Of a stretch of DNA of 64,000 nucleotides, positions 1-8,793 are shown in pieces. The position numbers were made by a program, and so were the translations under genes. A model generated the notes under the pieces. That model did not search any database, was not told where the DNA came from, and saw only the letters and a program-made list of their open reading frames with translations. Source of the DNA: Blastococcus sp. TBT05-19 (GTDB taxonomy: Bacteria > Actinomycetota > Actinomycetes > Mycobacteriales > Geodermatophilaceae); the NCBI RefSeq assembly GCF_003319095.1, contig NZ_QOHI01000006.1, positions 1 through 64,000 on the forward strand. The letters run 5' to 3'. Every line of letters starts with the position of its first letter. Position 1 is the first letter of the stretch.

Positions 1-1
1 C

Positions 2-60
2 GGCCCCCGTGCAGGGCCCCGCCGCGAGCGTGCGAGCGGTGGGGGGCACGGGGGTCCTTC
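2..60 (+). repeat. Palindromic repeat E1 (hairpin family)
   Basis: Outer arms at 2-12 (GGCCCCCGTGC) and 46-57 (GCACGGGGGTCC) pair apart from one extra T. An inner 9-bp stem encloses the loop GAGCGTGCGA. An almost identical second copy follows with a 66-nt period, and related copies lie at 3206-3266 and 31238-31293. It may continue to the left of the window. Confidence 0.8.
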
Positions 61-67
61 TCGGAAC

Positions 68-126
68 GGCCCCCGTGCAGGGCCCCGCCGCGAGCGTGCG
101 AGCGGTGGGGGGCACGGGGGTCCTTC
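68..126 (+). repeat. Palindromic repeat E2 (tandem copy of E1)
   Basis: Second copy of E1, identical across the hairpin. Its right end (GGGTCCTTCTA) runs into the TAG stop codon of the minus-strand DUF4193 gene at 126-128. As transcribed from that gene, two strong hairpins in tandem follow the stop. They could protect or end the transcript, although no T-rich tail is present. Confidence 0.8.
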
Positions 127-425
127 TAGGCGCAGTCGCGGCAGAAGTGCTGGTTGCCCTTGGTGGAGGTCAGGCGGCTGCGGTGCTGCACGAGGAAGCA
201 GCGCGAGCAGGTGAACTCGTCCTCCTGCTTCGGCAGGACGCGGACGGTGAGCTCCTCGCCGGACAGGTCGGCGCCGGGGAGCTCGAGGTTCTCGTTGAAG
301 TCGGTCTCGTCGACGTCGACCGAGGAGGACTGCGCCTCAGCGCGCCGCGCCTTGAGCTCCTCCAGCGAGTCCTCGCCGAGCTCGTCGGTCTCGTTGCGGC
401 GCGGGGCGTCGTAGTCGGTGGCCAT
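126..425 (-). CDS. DUF4193 family zinc-ribbon-like protein
   Basis: A 99-residue acidic protein. The C-terminus carries two CxxC pairs (TCSRC near residues 72-76 and CRDC at 95-98) that could bind one zinc ion. The length and the layout of an acidic N-terminus with a C-terminal Cys-rich part fit the actinobacterial DUF4193 family (M. tuberculosis Rv2699c lies in the same place near sigA). The ATG is preceded by a strong GGAGGAGG ribosome site. The stop overlaps the end of repeat E2. The gene is divergent from the phosphotransferase. Its function is unknown. Family assignment is confident. Confidence 0.9.
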   Translation of the reverse strand: MATDYDAPRRNETDELGEDSLEELKARRAEAQSSSVDVDETDFNENLELPGADLSGEELTVRVLPKQEDEFTCSRCFLVQHRSRLTSTKGNQHFCRDCA

Positions 426-692
426 GGGGTGTGCCCCTCCTCCGGGTTTCTCGGGCATCGTGCCCGTTCGTCTGACGCGGCGCCGGATGCGGCGCTGTCG
501 TCGGTCCGGTCGCCGGTGGGCGACCAGTGGTTCGTGTGGCGGGCCCGCTGCTGGGGCTCTCTCCACCGCCGCTCCTCCTCGCAGAGGACCGGCAGGCCCC
601 CCAACGCCGACGGGGCCCGGTTTGTGCCCGACTCCGGAGAGGTGACACCTGGGGCCCGCGAACGGTCGGGCGGGCGGCGGAGCCGCAGAGGT

Positions 693-698
693 TACCCT
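693..698 (+). promoter_or_regulatory. -10 element of a leaderless gene
   Basis: TACCCT lies six bases before the GTG at 705. This TANNNT-N6-start spacing is typical of actinobacterial leaderless genes and supports the chosen start. Confidence 0.5.
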
Positions 699-704
699 GC
701 CGCC

Positions 705-1751
705 GTGGCGACTTCCCCGGGTGCCGATCCAGCCGTCGTGGGCCCTTACCTGGCCTCGGCGCTGGGGCACGAGAAATGGCGTTCGGTCACCGTCGAGCTG
801 ATCGCGGCGGGGATGTCCAACCTCACCTACGTGGTCACCCCGGCCGACGGCGACGCGGACGACGCGGTGATCCTCCGGCGCCCGCCGACGGGGGCCGTGC
901 TGGCCACCGCGCACGACATGGCCCGCGAGCACCGGGTGATCTCCGCGCTGGGCCCGACACCCGTGCCGGTGCCGCGCACGCTGCACCTCTGCACCGACCC
1001 CGCGGTGCTCGGTGCGCCGTTCTACGTGATGGAGCGGGTCGTCGGGATCCACGTCGTCAGCGAGTTCCCGGCCGGGTACGCCGATGCCCCCGAGCAGCGC
1101 CGCGCCATCGGTGAGGCCCTGGTGGACACCCTGGCCGACCTGCACTCCGTCGACCCCGCCGCGGTGGGCCTGGCCGACTTCGGCCGGCCCGAGGGGTTCG
1201 CGGCCCGCCAGGTGCGCCGGTGGACCACCCAGTGGGAGGCCACCCGCGACCGCGACCGCCCCGACCTGGACGCGCTGGCCGCCCGGCTGGCGGCCACGGT
1301 GCCCGCGAACGCGCGGGCGGGGATCACCCACGGCGACTACCGCCTGGACAACTGCCTGCTCGACCCGTCCGAGCCCGGCCGCATCCGCGCCGTCCTGGAC
1401 TGGGAGATGTCGACGCTGGGCGATCCGCTCACCGACATCGGGATGATGTTCGTCTACTGGCCCGAGGCCGGGGAGCACCGTCCCTCGACGCTCAGCCCGG
1501 TGACGACGCTGCCCGGCTTCCCGACCCGGCTCGAGGTCGCCGAGCGCTACGCGGCGCGCACCGGCACGGACCTGTCGGACCTCAACTGGTACGTGGGGTT
1601 CGCCTTCTTCAAGTTCGCCGCCATCATCGCCGGGATCCTGGCCCGCTCGGCCGCCGGGGCGATGGCCGGCAAGGACACCAGCGGGTACGCCGAGCGGATC
1701 GGCCCCTGCGTCGAGCTGGGACGCGCCGCTCTGGAGGACGGTGCGATCTAG
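705..1751 (+). CDS. Phosphotransferase family protein (APH/ACAD10-like kinase fold)
   Basis: A 348-residue protein with the aminoglycoside-phosphotransferase/choline-kinase fold. Visible motifs are the substrate-binding start LIAAGMSNLTYVV, the catalytic loop THGDYRLDN and the metal-binding VLDWEMSTLGDP. This subgroup resembles the kinase domain of ACAD10/ACAD11, which phosphorylates 4-hydroxyacids, and many such actinobacterial proteins sit near lipid genes. The true substrate here is unknown. The GTG start was chosen because a TACCCT -10 element lies six bases upstream and there is no ribosome site. Longer upstream reading in this frame is non-coding leader. Confidence 0.85.
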   Translation: MATSPGADPAVVGPYLASALGHEKWRSVTVELIAAGMSNLTYVVTPADGDADDAVILRRPPTGAVLATAHDMAREHRVISALGPTPVPVPRTLHLCTDPAVLGAPFYVMERVVGIHVVSEFPAGYADAPEQRRAIGEALVDTLADLHSVDPAAVGLADFGRPEGFAARQVRRWTTQWEATRDRDRPDLDALAARLAATVPANARAGITHGDYRLDNCLLDPSEPGRIRAVLDWEMSTLGDPLTDIGMMFVYWPEAGEHRPSTLSPVTTLPGFPTRLEVAERYAARTGTDLSDLNWYVGFAFFKFAAIIAGILARSAAGAMAGKDTSGYAERIGPCVELGRAALEDGAI

Positions 1752-1816
1752 GAGCGCGCCGCGCCCCTAAGCTCCTGGCGTCAACCGTCCCGCGGGACCT
1801 CGTCGAGGAGATCGCA

Positions 1817-2356
1817 GTGACCGAGCGCACCGCCGCCCGTCCCTCGGTGCGCCCCCGGAGCGGTCGCCGGCCGCTTCCGCCGCTGATCTTCCTGCTGGTG
1901 CTGGCCGTCGCTGCGGGCGCCGTGTGGTGGACCGTCGTCCGCCAGGACCGCGCCCGTCAGGCGGAGGAGGCCGCCGCCTGCGCGAGCGCGGAGGAGGCGC
2001 CGCCCGCGCTGGACCCCGGAACCGTGTCGGTGCGCGTCTACAACGCCACCGACGAGCCGGGCCTGGCCCAGACCGTGTCGGAGGACCTGGCCGCCCGTGG
2101 GTTCACGGTCGGCGAGGTCGCCAACGACCGGAGCGAGCGGGAGGTCGAGGGCGTGGGCGAGGTCCGGTTCGGCTCCCGCGGTCGTGACCAGGCCCGGTTC
2201 ATGGAGGCGTACCTGCCCGGTGTGAACGAGCACCAGGACACCCGCGCCACGGCCGAGGTCGACCTGGTGCTCGGTCCGGACTTCACCGCGCTGGCCACCC
2301 CCGAGGAGGTCACGGCCGCGATCGAGGAAGGCGCCGACGCCCCGATCGGCTGCTGA
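1817..2356 (+). CDS. LytR C-terminal domain membrane protein (Cei-like)
   Basis: A 179-residue protein with a basic cytosolic N-terminus, one membrane helix at about 21-41, and an extracellular LytR_C domain at about 64-160 (VRVYNATDEPGLAQTVSEDL). Its position between DUF4193 and suhB equals that of M. tuberculosis Rv2700 (Cei, cell envelope integrity). That protein is linked to envelope permeability, so a role at the cell wall is likely. The GTG is preceded by GAGGAG. The gene is convergent with suhB, only 15 bases apart. Confidence 0.85.
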   Translation: MTERTAARPSVRPRSGRRPLPPLIFLLVLAVAAGAVWWTVVRQDRARQAEEAAACASAEEAPPALDPGTVSVRVYNATDEPGLAQTVSEDLAARGFTVGEVANDRSEREVEGVGEVRFGSRGRDQARFMEAYLPGVNEHQDTRATAEVDLVLGPDFTALATPEEVTAAIEEGADAPIGC

Positions 2357-2371
2357 CCGGTCGCGCCCGGG

Positions 2372-3181
2372 TCACGGGTGCAGCTCGGACACCAGGTCCT
2401 GGAACGCCCCGGCCACCGACGGCGCGACGGCGACCACCATCGGCTCCCCCACCGGCGCCTCCCGGAGCCCGGTCACCACGGCACCCGCCTCGGCGGCGAC
2501 GAGCGCTCCGGCGGCGAAGTCCCAGGGGTTGAGGTCCAGCTCGAAGTAGGCGTCGACCCGATTAGCGGCGACCGCGCAGAGGTCCAGGGCCGCGCTGCCG
2601 AACCGCCGGATGTCGCGCACCCGCGGCAGCAGCTCGGCGACGACCAGACCCTGGGCCCGACGCTGCTCGACCCGGTAGCCGAACCCGGTCGCGACGAGGG
2701 TCTGCTCCAGCGACGGCGGCCGCCCGGGGCGGAGCTGCCGCGGCGGGCGGCCCGGGGCGGACAGCCACGCCCCCTCCCCCGCCGCGGCGGTGAAGAGCTC
2801 GCCGGTGGCGACGTTGAGGACCGCACCCGCCCGGACGACGCCGTGCACCTCCGCGGCGACCGAGACGCCGTAGGCCGGGACGTCGTACAGGAAGTTCACG
2901 GTGCCGTCGATGGGGTCGACGATCCACCGGACGCCGCTGGTGCCCTCGCGCGCAGCGCCCTCCTCCCCCAGGACGCCGTCGTCCGGGCGGGCGGTCAGCA
3001 GCCGCCCGACGAGCAGCTCCTCGCTGGCGGCGTCGACCGCCGTGACGACGTCGACCGGGCTGGACTTGGTGCCGACGTGCTCACCCGCGCCGTCCCGCCC
3101 GCGGGCGACGAGCGCGGCCGCCTCGCGGGCCGCCGACACGGCCAGCGCGAGCAGCTCGGACGGCGCCGGTTCCGAAGTCAT
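2372..3181 (-). CDS. suhB: Inositol monophosphatase family protein
   Basis: A 269-residue Mg2+-dependent phosphatase. The metal and catalytic motifs are complete: GEEG at 72-75, WIVDPIDGTVNF from residue 86, and WDFAAG near residue 220. The family dephosphorylates inositol 1-phosphate, which in actinobacteria feeds phosphatidylinositol, mannosylated lipids and mycothiol; related members accept other sugar phosphates. The neighbourhood (Cei - suhB - ppgK - sigA) matches M. tuberculosis Rv2700-Rv2703, where the gene is suhB. Start is ATG. It is divergent from ppgK, with repeat E3 in the gap. Confidence 0.9.
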   Translation of the reverse strand: MTSEPAPSELLALAVSAAREAAALVARGRDGAGEHVGTKSSPVDVVTAVDAASEELLVGRLLTARPDDGVLGEEGAAREGTSGVRWIVDPIDGTVNFLYDVPAYGVSVAAEVHGVVRAGAVLNVATGELFTAAAGEGAWLSAPGRPPRQLRPGRPPSLEQTLVATGFGYRVEQRRAQGLVVAELLPRVRDIRRFGSAALDLCAVAANRVDAYFELDLNPWDFAAGALVAAEAGAVVTGLREAPVGEPMVVAVAPSVAGAFQDLVSELHP

Positions 3182-3205
3182 GACGGCGATCGTGCCTCAG
3201 CGACC

Positions 3206-3266
3206 GGCCCCCTCGCAGGGGCCCGCTAAGCGCCTGCGAGCGGCGGGGGGCGAGGGGGTCCTTCTA
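3206..3266 (+). repeat. Palindromic repeat E3 (hairpin family)
   Basis: Left arm 3206-3216 (GGCCCCCTCGC) pairs with 3250-3261 (GCGAGGGGGTCC), with the same single extra T as E1, E2 and E4. The centre (AAGCGCCTGCGA) is a variant of the E1 loop. The right end runs straight into the -10 element of ppgK, so the repeat occupies that promoter's upstream part. Confidence 0.75.
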
Positions 3267-3267
3267 C

Positions 3268-3273
3268 TACTGT
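3268..3273 (+). promoter_or_regulatory. -10 element of leaderless ppgK
   Basis: TACTGT followed by six bases and the GTG start at 3280. The -35 region would fall within the right arm of repeat E3. Confidence 0.5.
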
Positions 3274-3279
3274 GTCCGC

Positions 3280-4023
3280 GTGCAGGGCTTCGGAGTGGAC
3301 ATCGGCGGCAGCGGCATCAAGGGGTGCCTGGTCGACCTGGACGAGGGACGGCTGATCGGCGAGCGCGTGCGGATCGAGACGCCGCAGCCCTCGCTGCCGG
3401 AGTCGGTCTACGGGGTGGTCGCCACCATCGTCGAGTCCTTCGGCTGGGACGGTCAGGTGGGCGTCACGTTCCCCGGCGTCATGAAGGCCGGCGTGGCGCA
3501 CACGGCCGCCAACGTCGACAAGAGCTGGATCGGCACCGACGTGGACGCCGGTCTGGAGGCGCGCATCGCCGGCTCGGTGCAGACGCTGAACGACGCCGAC
3601 GCCGCCGGCCTGGCCGAGATGCGCTACGGCGCCGGCCGGGGCCGTGGCGGCGTGGTGCTGATGCTCACGTTCGGGACGGGCATCGGCAGCGCCCTGTTCG
3701 TCGACGGGCGCCTGGTGCCCAACACCGAGTTCGGGCACATCCAGGTCGACGGCGAGGACGGCGAGCGGCGGGCCTCGGCCGCCGCTCGCGAGCGCGAGGA
3801 GCTCGGCTACCCGGAGTGGGCGCTGCGGGTCGACCGCTACCTCGACGTGCTCGAGGCCGGCCTGTGGCCCGACCTGATCATCGTGGGCGGCGGGGTGAGC
3901 AGGAAGGCGCACAAGTGGGTGCCCCTGCTGAGCACGCGCACGCCGGTCGTGCCGGCCGAGCTGCAGAACGACGCCGGGATCGTGGGCGCCGCCCTGGCCG
4001 CCGTGGAACGACTGGCCCCCTGA
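3280..4023 (+). CDS. ppgK: Polyphosphate glucokinase (ROK family)
   Basis: A 247-residue ROK-family sugar kinase that uses polyphosphate (and ATP) to make glucose 6-phosphate in the cytosol. The phosphate-binding motif DIGGSGIKG is at residues 6-14, and a second glycine-rich loop, TFGTGIGSALF, follows mid-protein. Length and position just upstream of sigA match M. tuberculosis Rv2702 ppgK. The GTG start has no ribosome site but sits six bases after a TACTGT -10 box, as in leaderless genes. Repeat E3 abuts this promoter. A 7-bp hairpin follows the stop. Confidence 0.92.
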   Translation: MQGFGVDIGGSGIKGCLVDLDEGRLIGERVRIETPQPSLPESVYGVVATIVESFGWDGQVGVTFPGVMKAGVAHTAANVDKSWIGTDVDAGLEARIAGSVQTLNDADAAGLAEMRYGAGRGRGGVVLMLTFGTGIGSALFVDGRLVPNTEFGHIQVDGEDGERRASAAAREREELGYPEWALRVDRYLDVLEAGLWPDLIIVGGGVSRKAHKWVPLLSTRTPVVPAELQNDAGIVGAALAAVERLAP

Positions 4024-4040
4024 GCAAGCCCCCCTCACCC

Positions 4041-4063
4041 GGGCGGGGCAGACCGGCCCGCCC
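4041..4063 (+). terminator. Possible terminator hairpin after ppgK
   Basis: GGGCGGG (4041-4047) pairs with CCCGCCC (4057-4063) around a 9-nt loop, 18 bases after the ppgK stop. There is no T-run, so this is weak as an intrinsic terminator. Confidence 0.35.
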
Positions 4064-4116
4064 CGTCGGAGCGAGGGTCCTGGATCCGGGGCGATGGTTT
4101 CGGCAGGAAACGCCGT

Positions 4117-4122
4117 TACAAT
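4117..4122 (+). promoter_or_regulatory. -10 element upstream of sigA
   Basis: TACAAT, a near-consensus -10 hexamer, lies in an otherwise GC-rich gap about 170 bases before the sigA start. No clear -35 box is seen. This predicts a leader of about 165 nt on the sigA mRNA. Confidence 0.45.
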
Positions 4123-4294
4123 GGTGAAGCCCCAGCCCGTCGCCCTTCCAGCCGGGAGGGATCCCCTGCACCCTTCGCGGCCAAACGCCGCACGGGTCTG
4201 CCGGGTCCTCCCCCGCCCGGGGCGCTGGCCGGAGCCGCTGCCCGCGGACCACACGGTCCCCCGGGGAACGAACCCAGTACGGGAAGGAACCTGA

Positions 4295-5629
<1,335 letters not shown>

Positions 5630-6128
5630 CGTCCTCCGGACGTCACCGCGGCCAGGTGCCGTCCCCCACGTGCGCTGAGCCGCTGCTTCGCCCCTGCGCG
5701 GACCCCTCCGGGGCCCGCTCGGGACGAACGCGGCGCTCACGTCCGGGGGACGCGCCTGGCCGTGGTGCTTTCACGAACGTCCCCCTTACGGGGCAGCACA
5801 TGGTGTCGGTTGGGTGACGAGCGGTGTAGGCCGACACCTGTCGGGTAGACGGCGTAGCGTGGGAGAGGCAAGGACAGCAGAGGACCGACGGTCGTTCCGG
5901 TCTCCCACCCGGGGCTCCGACGACGACCAGTACGTGCACCACCCGTAAGACTCCAGGACGTCCCCTGCTGGACCCGACCGCGGTGCACCGTCGGTCACGG
6001 ACTCATCTCTTTCGGCGAGTCCGCGGCCTTCACATCCGGAACGGGAACACGAGGGGTCATCCTGGCGCTGTGCAGGAGGCCGATCCGCAGCCGCGGGTCC
6101 GTGCGGTTAGAGAGCGAGTGATGACCAG
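5630..6128 (+). other. 499-nt non-coding region after sigA with inverted repeats
   Basis: No convincing reading frame on either strand; the short minus-strand frames here lack family features and ribosome sites. Visible structure includes an 8-bp perfect inverted repeat GGTGTCGG (5802-5809) / CCGACACC (5831-5838), a small hairpin at 5832-5843 (CGACA/TGTCG), and a 7-bp stem CGGACTC (5998-6004) / GAGTCCG (6017-6023). It probably holds the sigA 3' end and the promoter and leader of the next gene. A small RNA is possible but unproven. Confidence 0.5.
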
Positions 6129-6344
6129 ATGACCCAGACGCTGACGACGACCCCCGCCGCCGACGACCTGGTCGTGCCCTTCCACTGCGACCGTTGTGGC
6201 GCCCTGGCCAAGGTCCGTGTCGTGCTCGCCAGCGGTAGCGACCTCGTGTTCTGCGGGCACCACGCCCGGGAGTACGAGAGCAAGCTCCGCGACATCGCCG
6301 TCGACATCATCGACACAGAGGGCGAGCAGCGCGTGACCGCGTGA
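6129..6344 (+). CDS. DUF7455-like small zinc-ribbon protein
   Basis: A 71-residue protein. The pattern CDRCGALAKVRV followed by FCGHHARE suggests a single zinc site made of three Cys and His residues. Similar short proteins follow the main sigma factor gene in many actinobacteria (now called DUF7455). No function is known to me. The ATG at 6129 is preceded by a nearly identical ATGACC at 6121 in another frame, which makes a three-codon frame ending on this start. Ribosome-site evidence is poor for either start. Confidence 0.75.
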   Translation: MTQTLTTTPAADDLVVPFHCDRCGALAKVRVVLASGSDLVFCGHHAREYESKLRDIAVDIIDTEGEQRVTA

Positions 6345-6486
6345 GAGAGGCGATATCGTCGCGACCGCGATGACCGCCTCACCTGACGACGCCGCCGCGT
6401 CCGACTCCCCGCCTCGTGCGGGCGTCGGGCCGGCGGCTCCGTCGTCTCCGGGGACCCCCGGCACGCGGCGACCGGAGGAAGCCCCC

Positions 6487-8712
6487 ATGTCACAGCAGTA
6501 CCCGGCGTCGGACGAGACCGTCCGCATGCCAGCCGACGGCGGCGGCCAGCGCTCGGCGCCGTCGGTGCCCGCGCAGGGCTTCGGTGAGGAGCCCGACGAC
6601 ACCCGCCCGGTCAGCCGGGACTGGCAGAGCGGTGCGCCCGAGAAGGCAGCGCCCGAGCCCGCAGCCCCCGAGCCCGCAGCCCCCGCGCCGGCATCGCCCG
6701 AGCGGGCGGTGTCCGGGGTCGCGCCGACCGAGCCGGTGGAGACCGCTCCCGCGGCCGACCCCGCGCCGTCCGCCGCCGCGCAGTTCCAGAACGGCGAGAC
6801 CCAGCGGATCGACCTGGTCGACGACGACGCCACCGGCCGGACCGCCGTCGTCCCACCCCTCGGCGAGGGCACCTCCTCCCCCGCCGACGTCCCTCCGCCC
6901 GCCCAGGAGGCGCCCACGGGTCCCCGCGGCCCCTGGTGGCGCCGGAGGGCCGTGCTGGTGCCCGCGGGCGCGGTGGCCGTCCTGGCAGCGGTCTACGGCG
7001 TCGACCTGGCGATCTCCTCCGGTGACATCCCTCGCTCCACGGTGGTGGCCGGGATCGAGATCGGCGGCCTCTCCCCCGCCTCGGCCGCGGCCACGCTGGA
7101 GCAGCGGCTGGCCGAACGCGTCTCCGCCGAGCACCAGGTGCGCGCGGACGACGTCGAGGTCCCCTTCGCGCCGGTGACCGCAGGCATCGCGCTGGACGTC
7201 GACGCGACCGTGGACGCCGCGGACGACCAGCCCCTCAACCCCTGGACCCGGCTGACCAGCTTCTTCACCGAGCGGCCGGTGGACGCCGTGCTCACCGGTG
7301 AGGACACCGCCCTGGCCGCCCAGATGGACACCCTGGGCGAGCAGGTGGACCGCGCGCCTGCGAACGCGACGATCGCGATCGAGGGCACCACGGCGTCGGT
7401 CGTGCCGCCCCTGGACGGGCGCACCCTGGACCGTGACGGCGCCGCCGACGCGATCCTCGACGCCCTCGCCGCCGGCCAGGACCCCGCCACCCCGATCGAG
7501 CTCCCCGTCGACGTCGAGCAGGTGTCCGTCGACGAGGCCGAGGCGCAGCGGGTGCTCGACGAGACGGTCACCCCCGCGCTGTCGGCCCCGGTGGGCATCG
7601 TCAGCCAGGACGGCGCCGTCTCCGCGGAGGTCCCGGTGACCGCGATCGCCGCCTCCCTCGTCTTCACCCCCGGCGAGGACGGGACGCTGTCGGTCGACGT
7701 CGACCCGGCGAAGCTGCAGGGTGCGCTCGGCGACGAGCTCGGCCGCTTCGGCACGCCGGCGAAGGACGCGGGCTTCGAGGTCTCCGGCGGGGCGGTGTCG
7801 GTCATCCCCTCGGTCGAGGGCACCGGCATCGACCCGGCGAACCTCTCCGAGCAGCTGCTGGGCGTGCTCACCGCGGACGCGCCGCGCACGGTCACCGCCG
7901 AGCTGGGACCGATCCCGGCCGACCTGACGACCGAGGAGGCCCAGGCGCTGGGCATCAAGGAGCAGGTCAGCACCTTCACGACCCGCATCAGCAACCCGGT
8001 CAGCGGCACCAACATCCGGGTGGCCGCGGCCGAGGTGGACGGCGCGCTGATCCTGCCGGGCGAGACCTTCAGCCTGAACGACTACACCGGCCCGCGCGGG
8101 ACCGCGCAGGGCTACGTCGAGGCCACGGTCATCAGCGGCGGTCAGCTGTCCAAGGCCGTGGGCGGCGGCGTGAGCCAGTTCGCCACCACGATGTTCAACG
8201 CGGTCTTCTTCGCCGGCCTCGAGGACGTCTACCACAAGCCGCACAGCTTCTACATCGATCGCTACCCCGCCGGCCGCGAGGCGACGGTCTACGAGGGCCT
8301 GATCGACCTGCAGTGGCGCAACGACACCGACACCGGCATCTACGTCGACACCGCCTGGACGCCGGGCTCGCTCACCGTCACCTTCTACGGCACCAAGCGC
8401 TACGAGATCCAGGCCATCGAGGGCCCGCGGACCAACTTCCGGGAGCCGGCGGTGCTCGAGAAGCCCGCGGGTGACAACTGCATCCCGCAGTCGGGCGTGC
8501 GCGGTTTCGACGTGACCGTCACCCGGGTCTTCCGCGACCTGGGCAGCGGCTCGGAGATCAGGCGCGAGGAGTTCCGCACCCGGTACGCCGCCGAGGCGGT
8601 GCTGCGGTGCGTCGCGCCCCCGGCCCCGACGGCGCCCGCGCCCGAGGGCACCCCGCCGGCGGCTCCGTCGTCCACCGGCGGTCGCCGTCCCGGCCGTTCC
8701 GGAGGCGCCTGA
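6487..8712 (+). CDS. VanW family membrane-anchored protein with peptidoglycan-binding repeats
   Basis: A 741-residue protein. The N-terminus (1-150) is disordered and Pro/Ala-rich with short PEPAA repeats. One membrane helix is at about 155-175, followed by extracellular domains resembling PG_binding_4 (about 185-480), and a VanW domain at about 500-680 containing LPGETFSLNDYTG and GGGVSQFATTMFNA. The tail is Pro/Gly-rich. VanW proteins occur in vancomycin-resistance clusters and widely elsewhere; their chemistry is unknown, but a wall-linked role is likely. The ATG at 6487 is chosen because GGAGGAA lies seven bases before it; an in-frame ATG at 6370 would add 39 residues. Confidence 0.88.
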   Translation: MSQQYPASDETVRMPADGGGQRSAPSVPAQGFGEEPDDTRPVSRDWQSGAPEKAAPEPAAPEPAAPAPASPERAVSGVAPTEPVETAPAADPAPSAAAQFQNGETQRIDLVDDDATGRTAVVPPLGEGTSSPADVPPPAQEAPTGPRGPWWRRRAVLVPAGAVAVLAAVYGVDLAISSGDIPRSTVVAGIEIGGLSPASAAATLEQRLAERVSAEHQVRADDVEVPFAPVTAGIALDVDATVDAADDQPLNPWTRLTSFFTERPVDAVLTGEDTALAAQMDTLGEQVDRAPANATIAIEGTTASVVPPLDGRTLDRDGAADAILDALAAGQDPATPIELPVDVEQVSVDEAEAQRVLDETVTPALSAPVGIVSQDGAVSAEVPVTAIAASLVFTPGEDGTLSVDVDPAKLQGALGDELGRFGTPAKDAGFEVSGGAVSVIPSVEGTGIDPANLSEQLLGVLTADAPRTVTAELGPIPADLTTEEAQALGIKEQVSTFTTRISNPVSGTNIRVAAAEVDGALILPGETFSLNDYTGPRGTAQGYVEATVISGGQLSKAVGGGVSQFATTMFNAVFFAGLEDVYHKPHSFYIDRYPAGREATVYEGLIDLQWRNDTDTGIYVDTAWTPGSLTVTFYGTKRYEIQAIEGPRTNFREPAVLEKPAGDNCIPQSGVRGFDVTVTRVFRDLGSGSEIRREEFRTRYAAEAVLRCVAPPAPTAPAPEGTPPAAPSSTGGRRPGRSGGA

Positions 8713-8793
8713 CCGGGTCCCGCGCGCCCGGCGCCCGCCGGCGTCGGGAAGCGGCGCGACGGCCCCGGCCGTCGCGACGTGCACACTGTCGTC

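Noticed and set aside
4041-4063. A strong intrinsic terminator between ppgK and sigA
   Set aside because: Only seven pairs with a 9-nt loop and no T-run; kept only as a weak candidate.
5681-5740. A further copy of the hairpin repeat near GGACCCCTCCGGGGCC
   Set aside because: The arms are short and lack the shared loop and the GGGTCCTT end.
5643-5998. Short overlapping minus-strand frames in the gap after sigA
   Set aside because: No ribosome site, no recognisable domain, and three frames are open at once, which is chance at this GC content.
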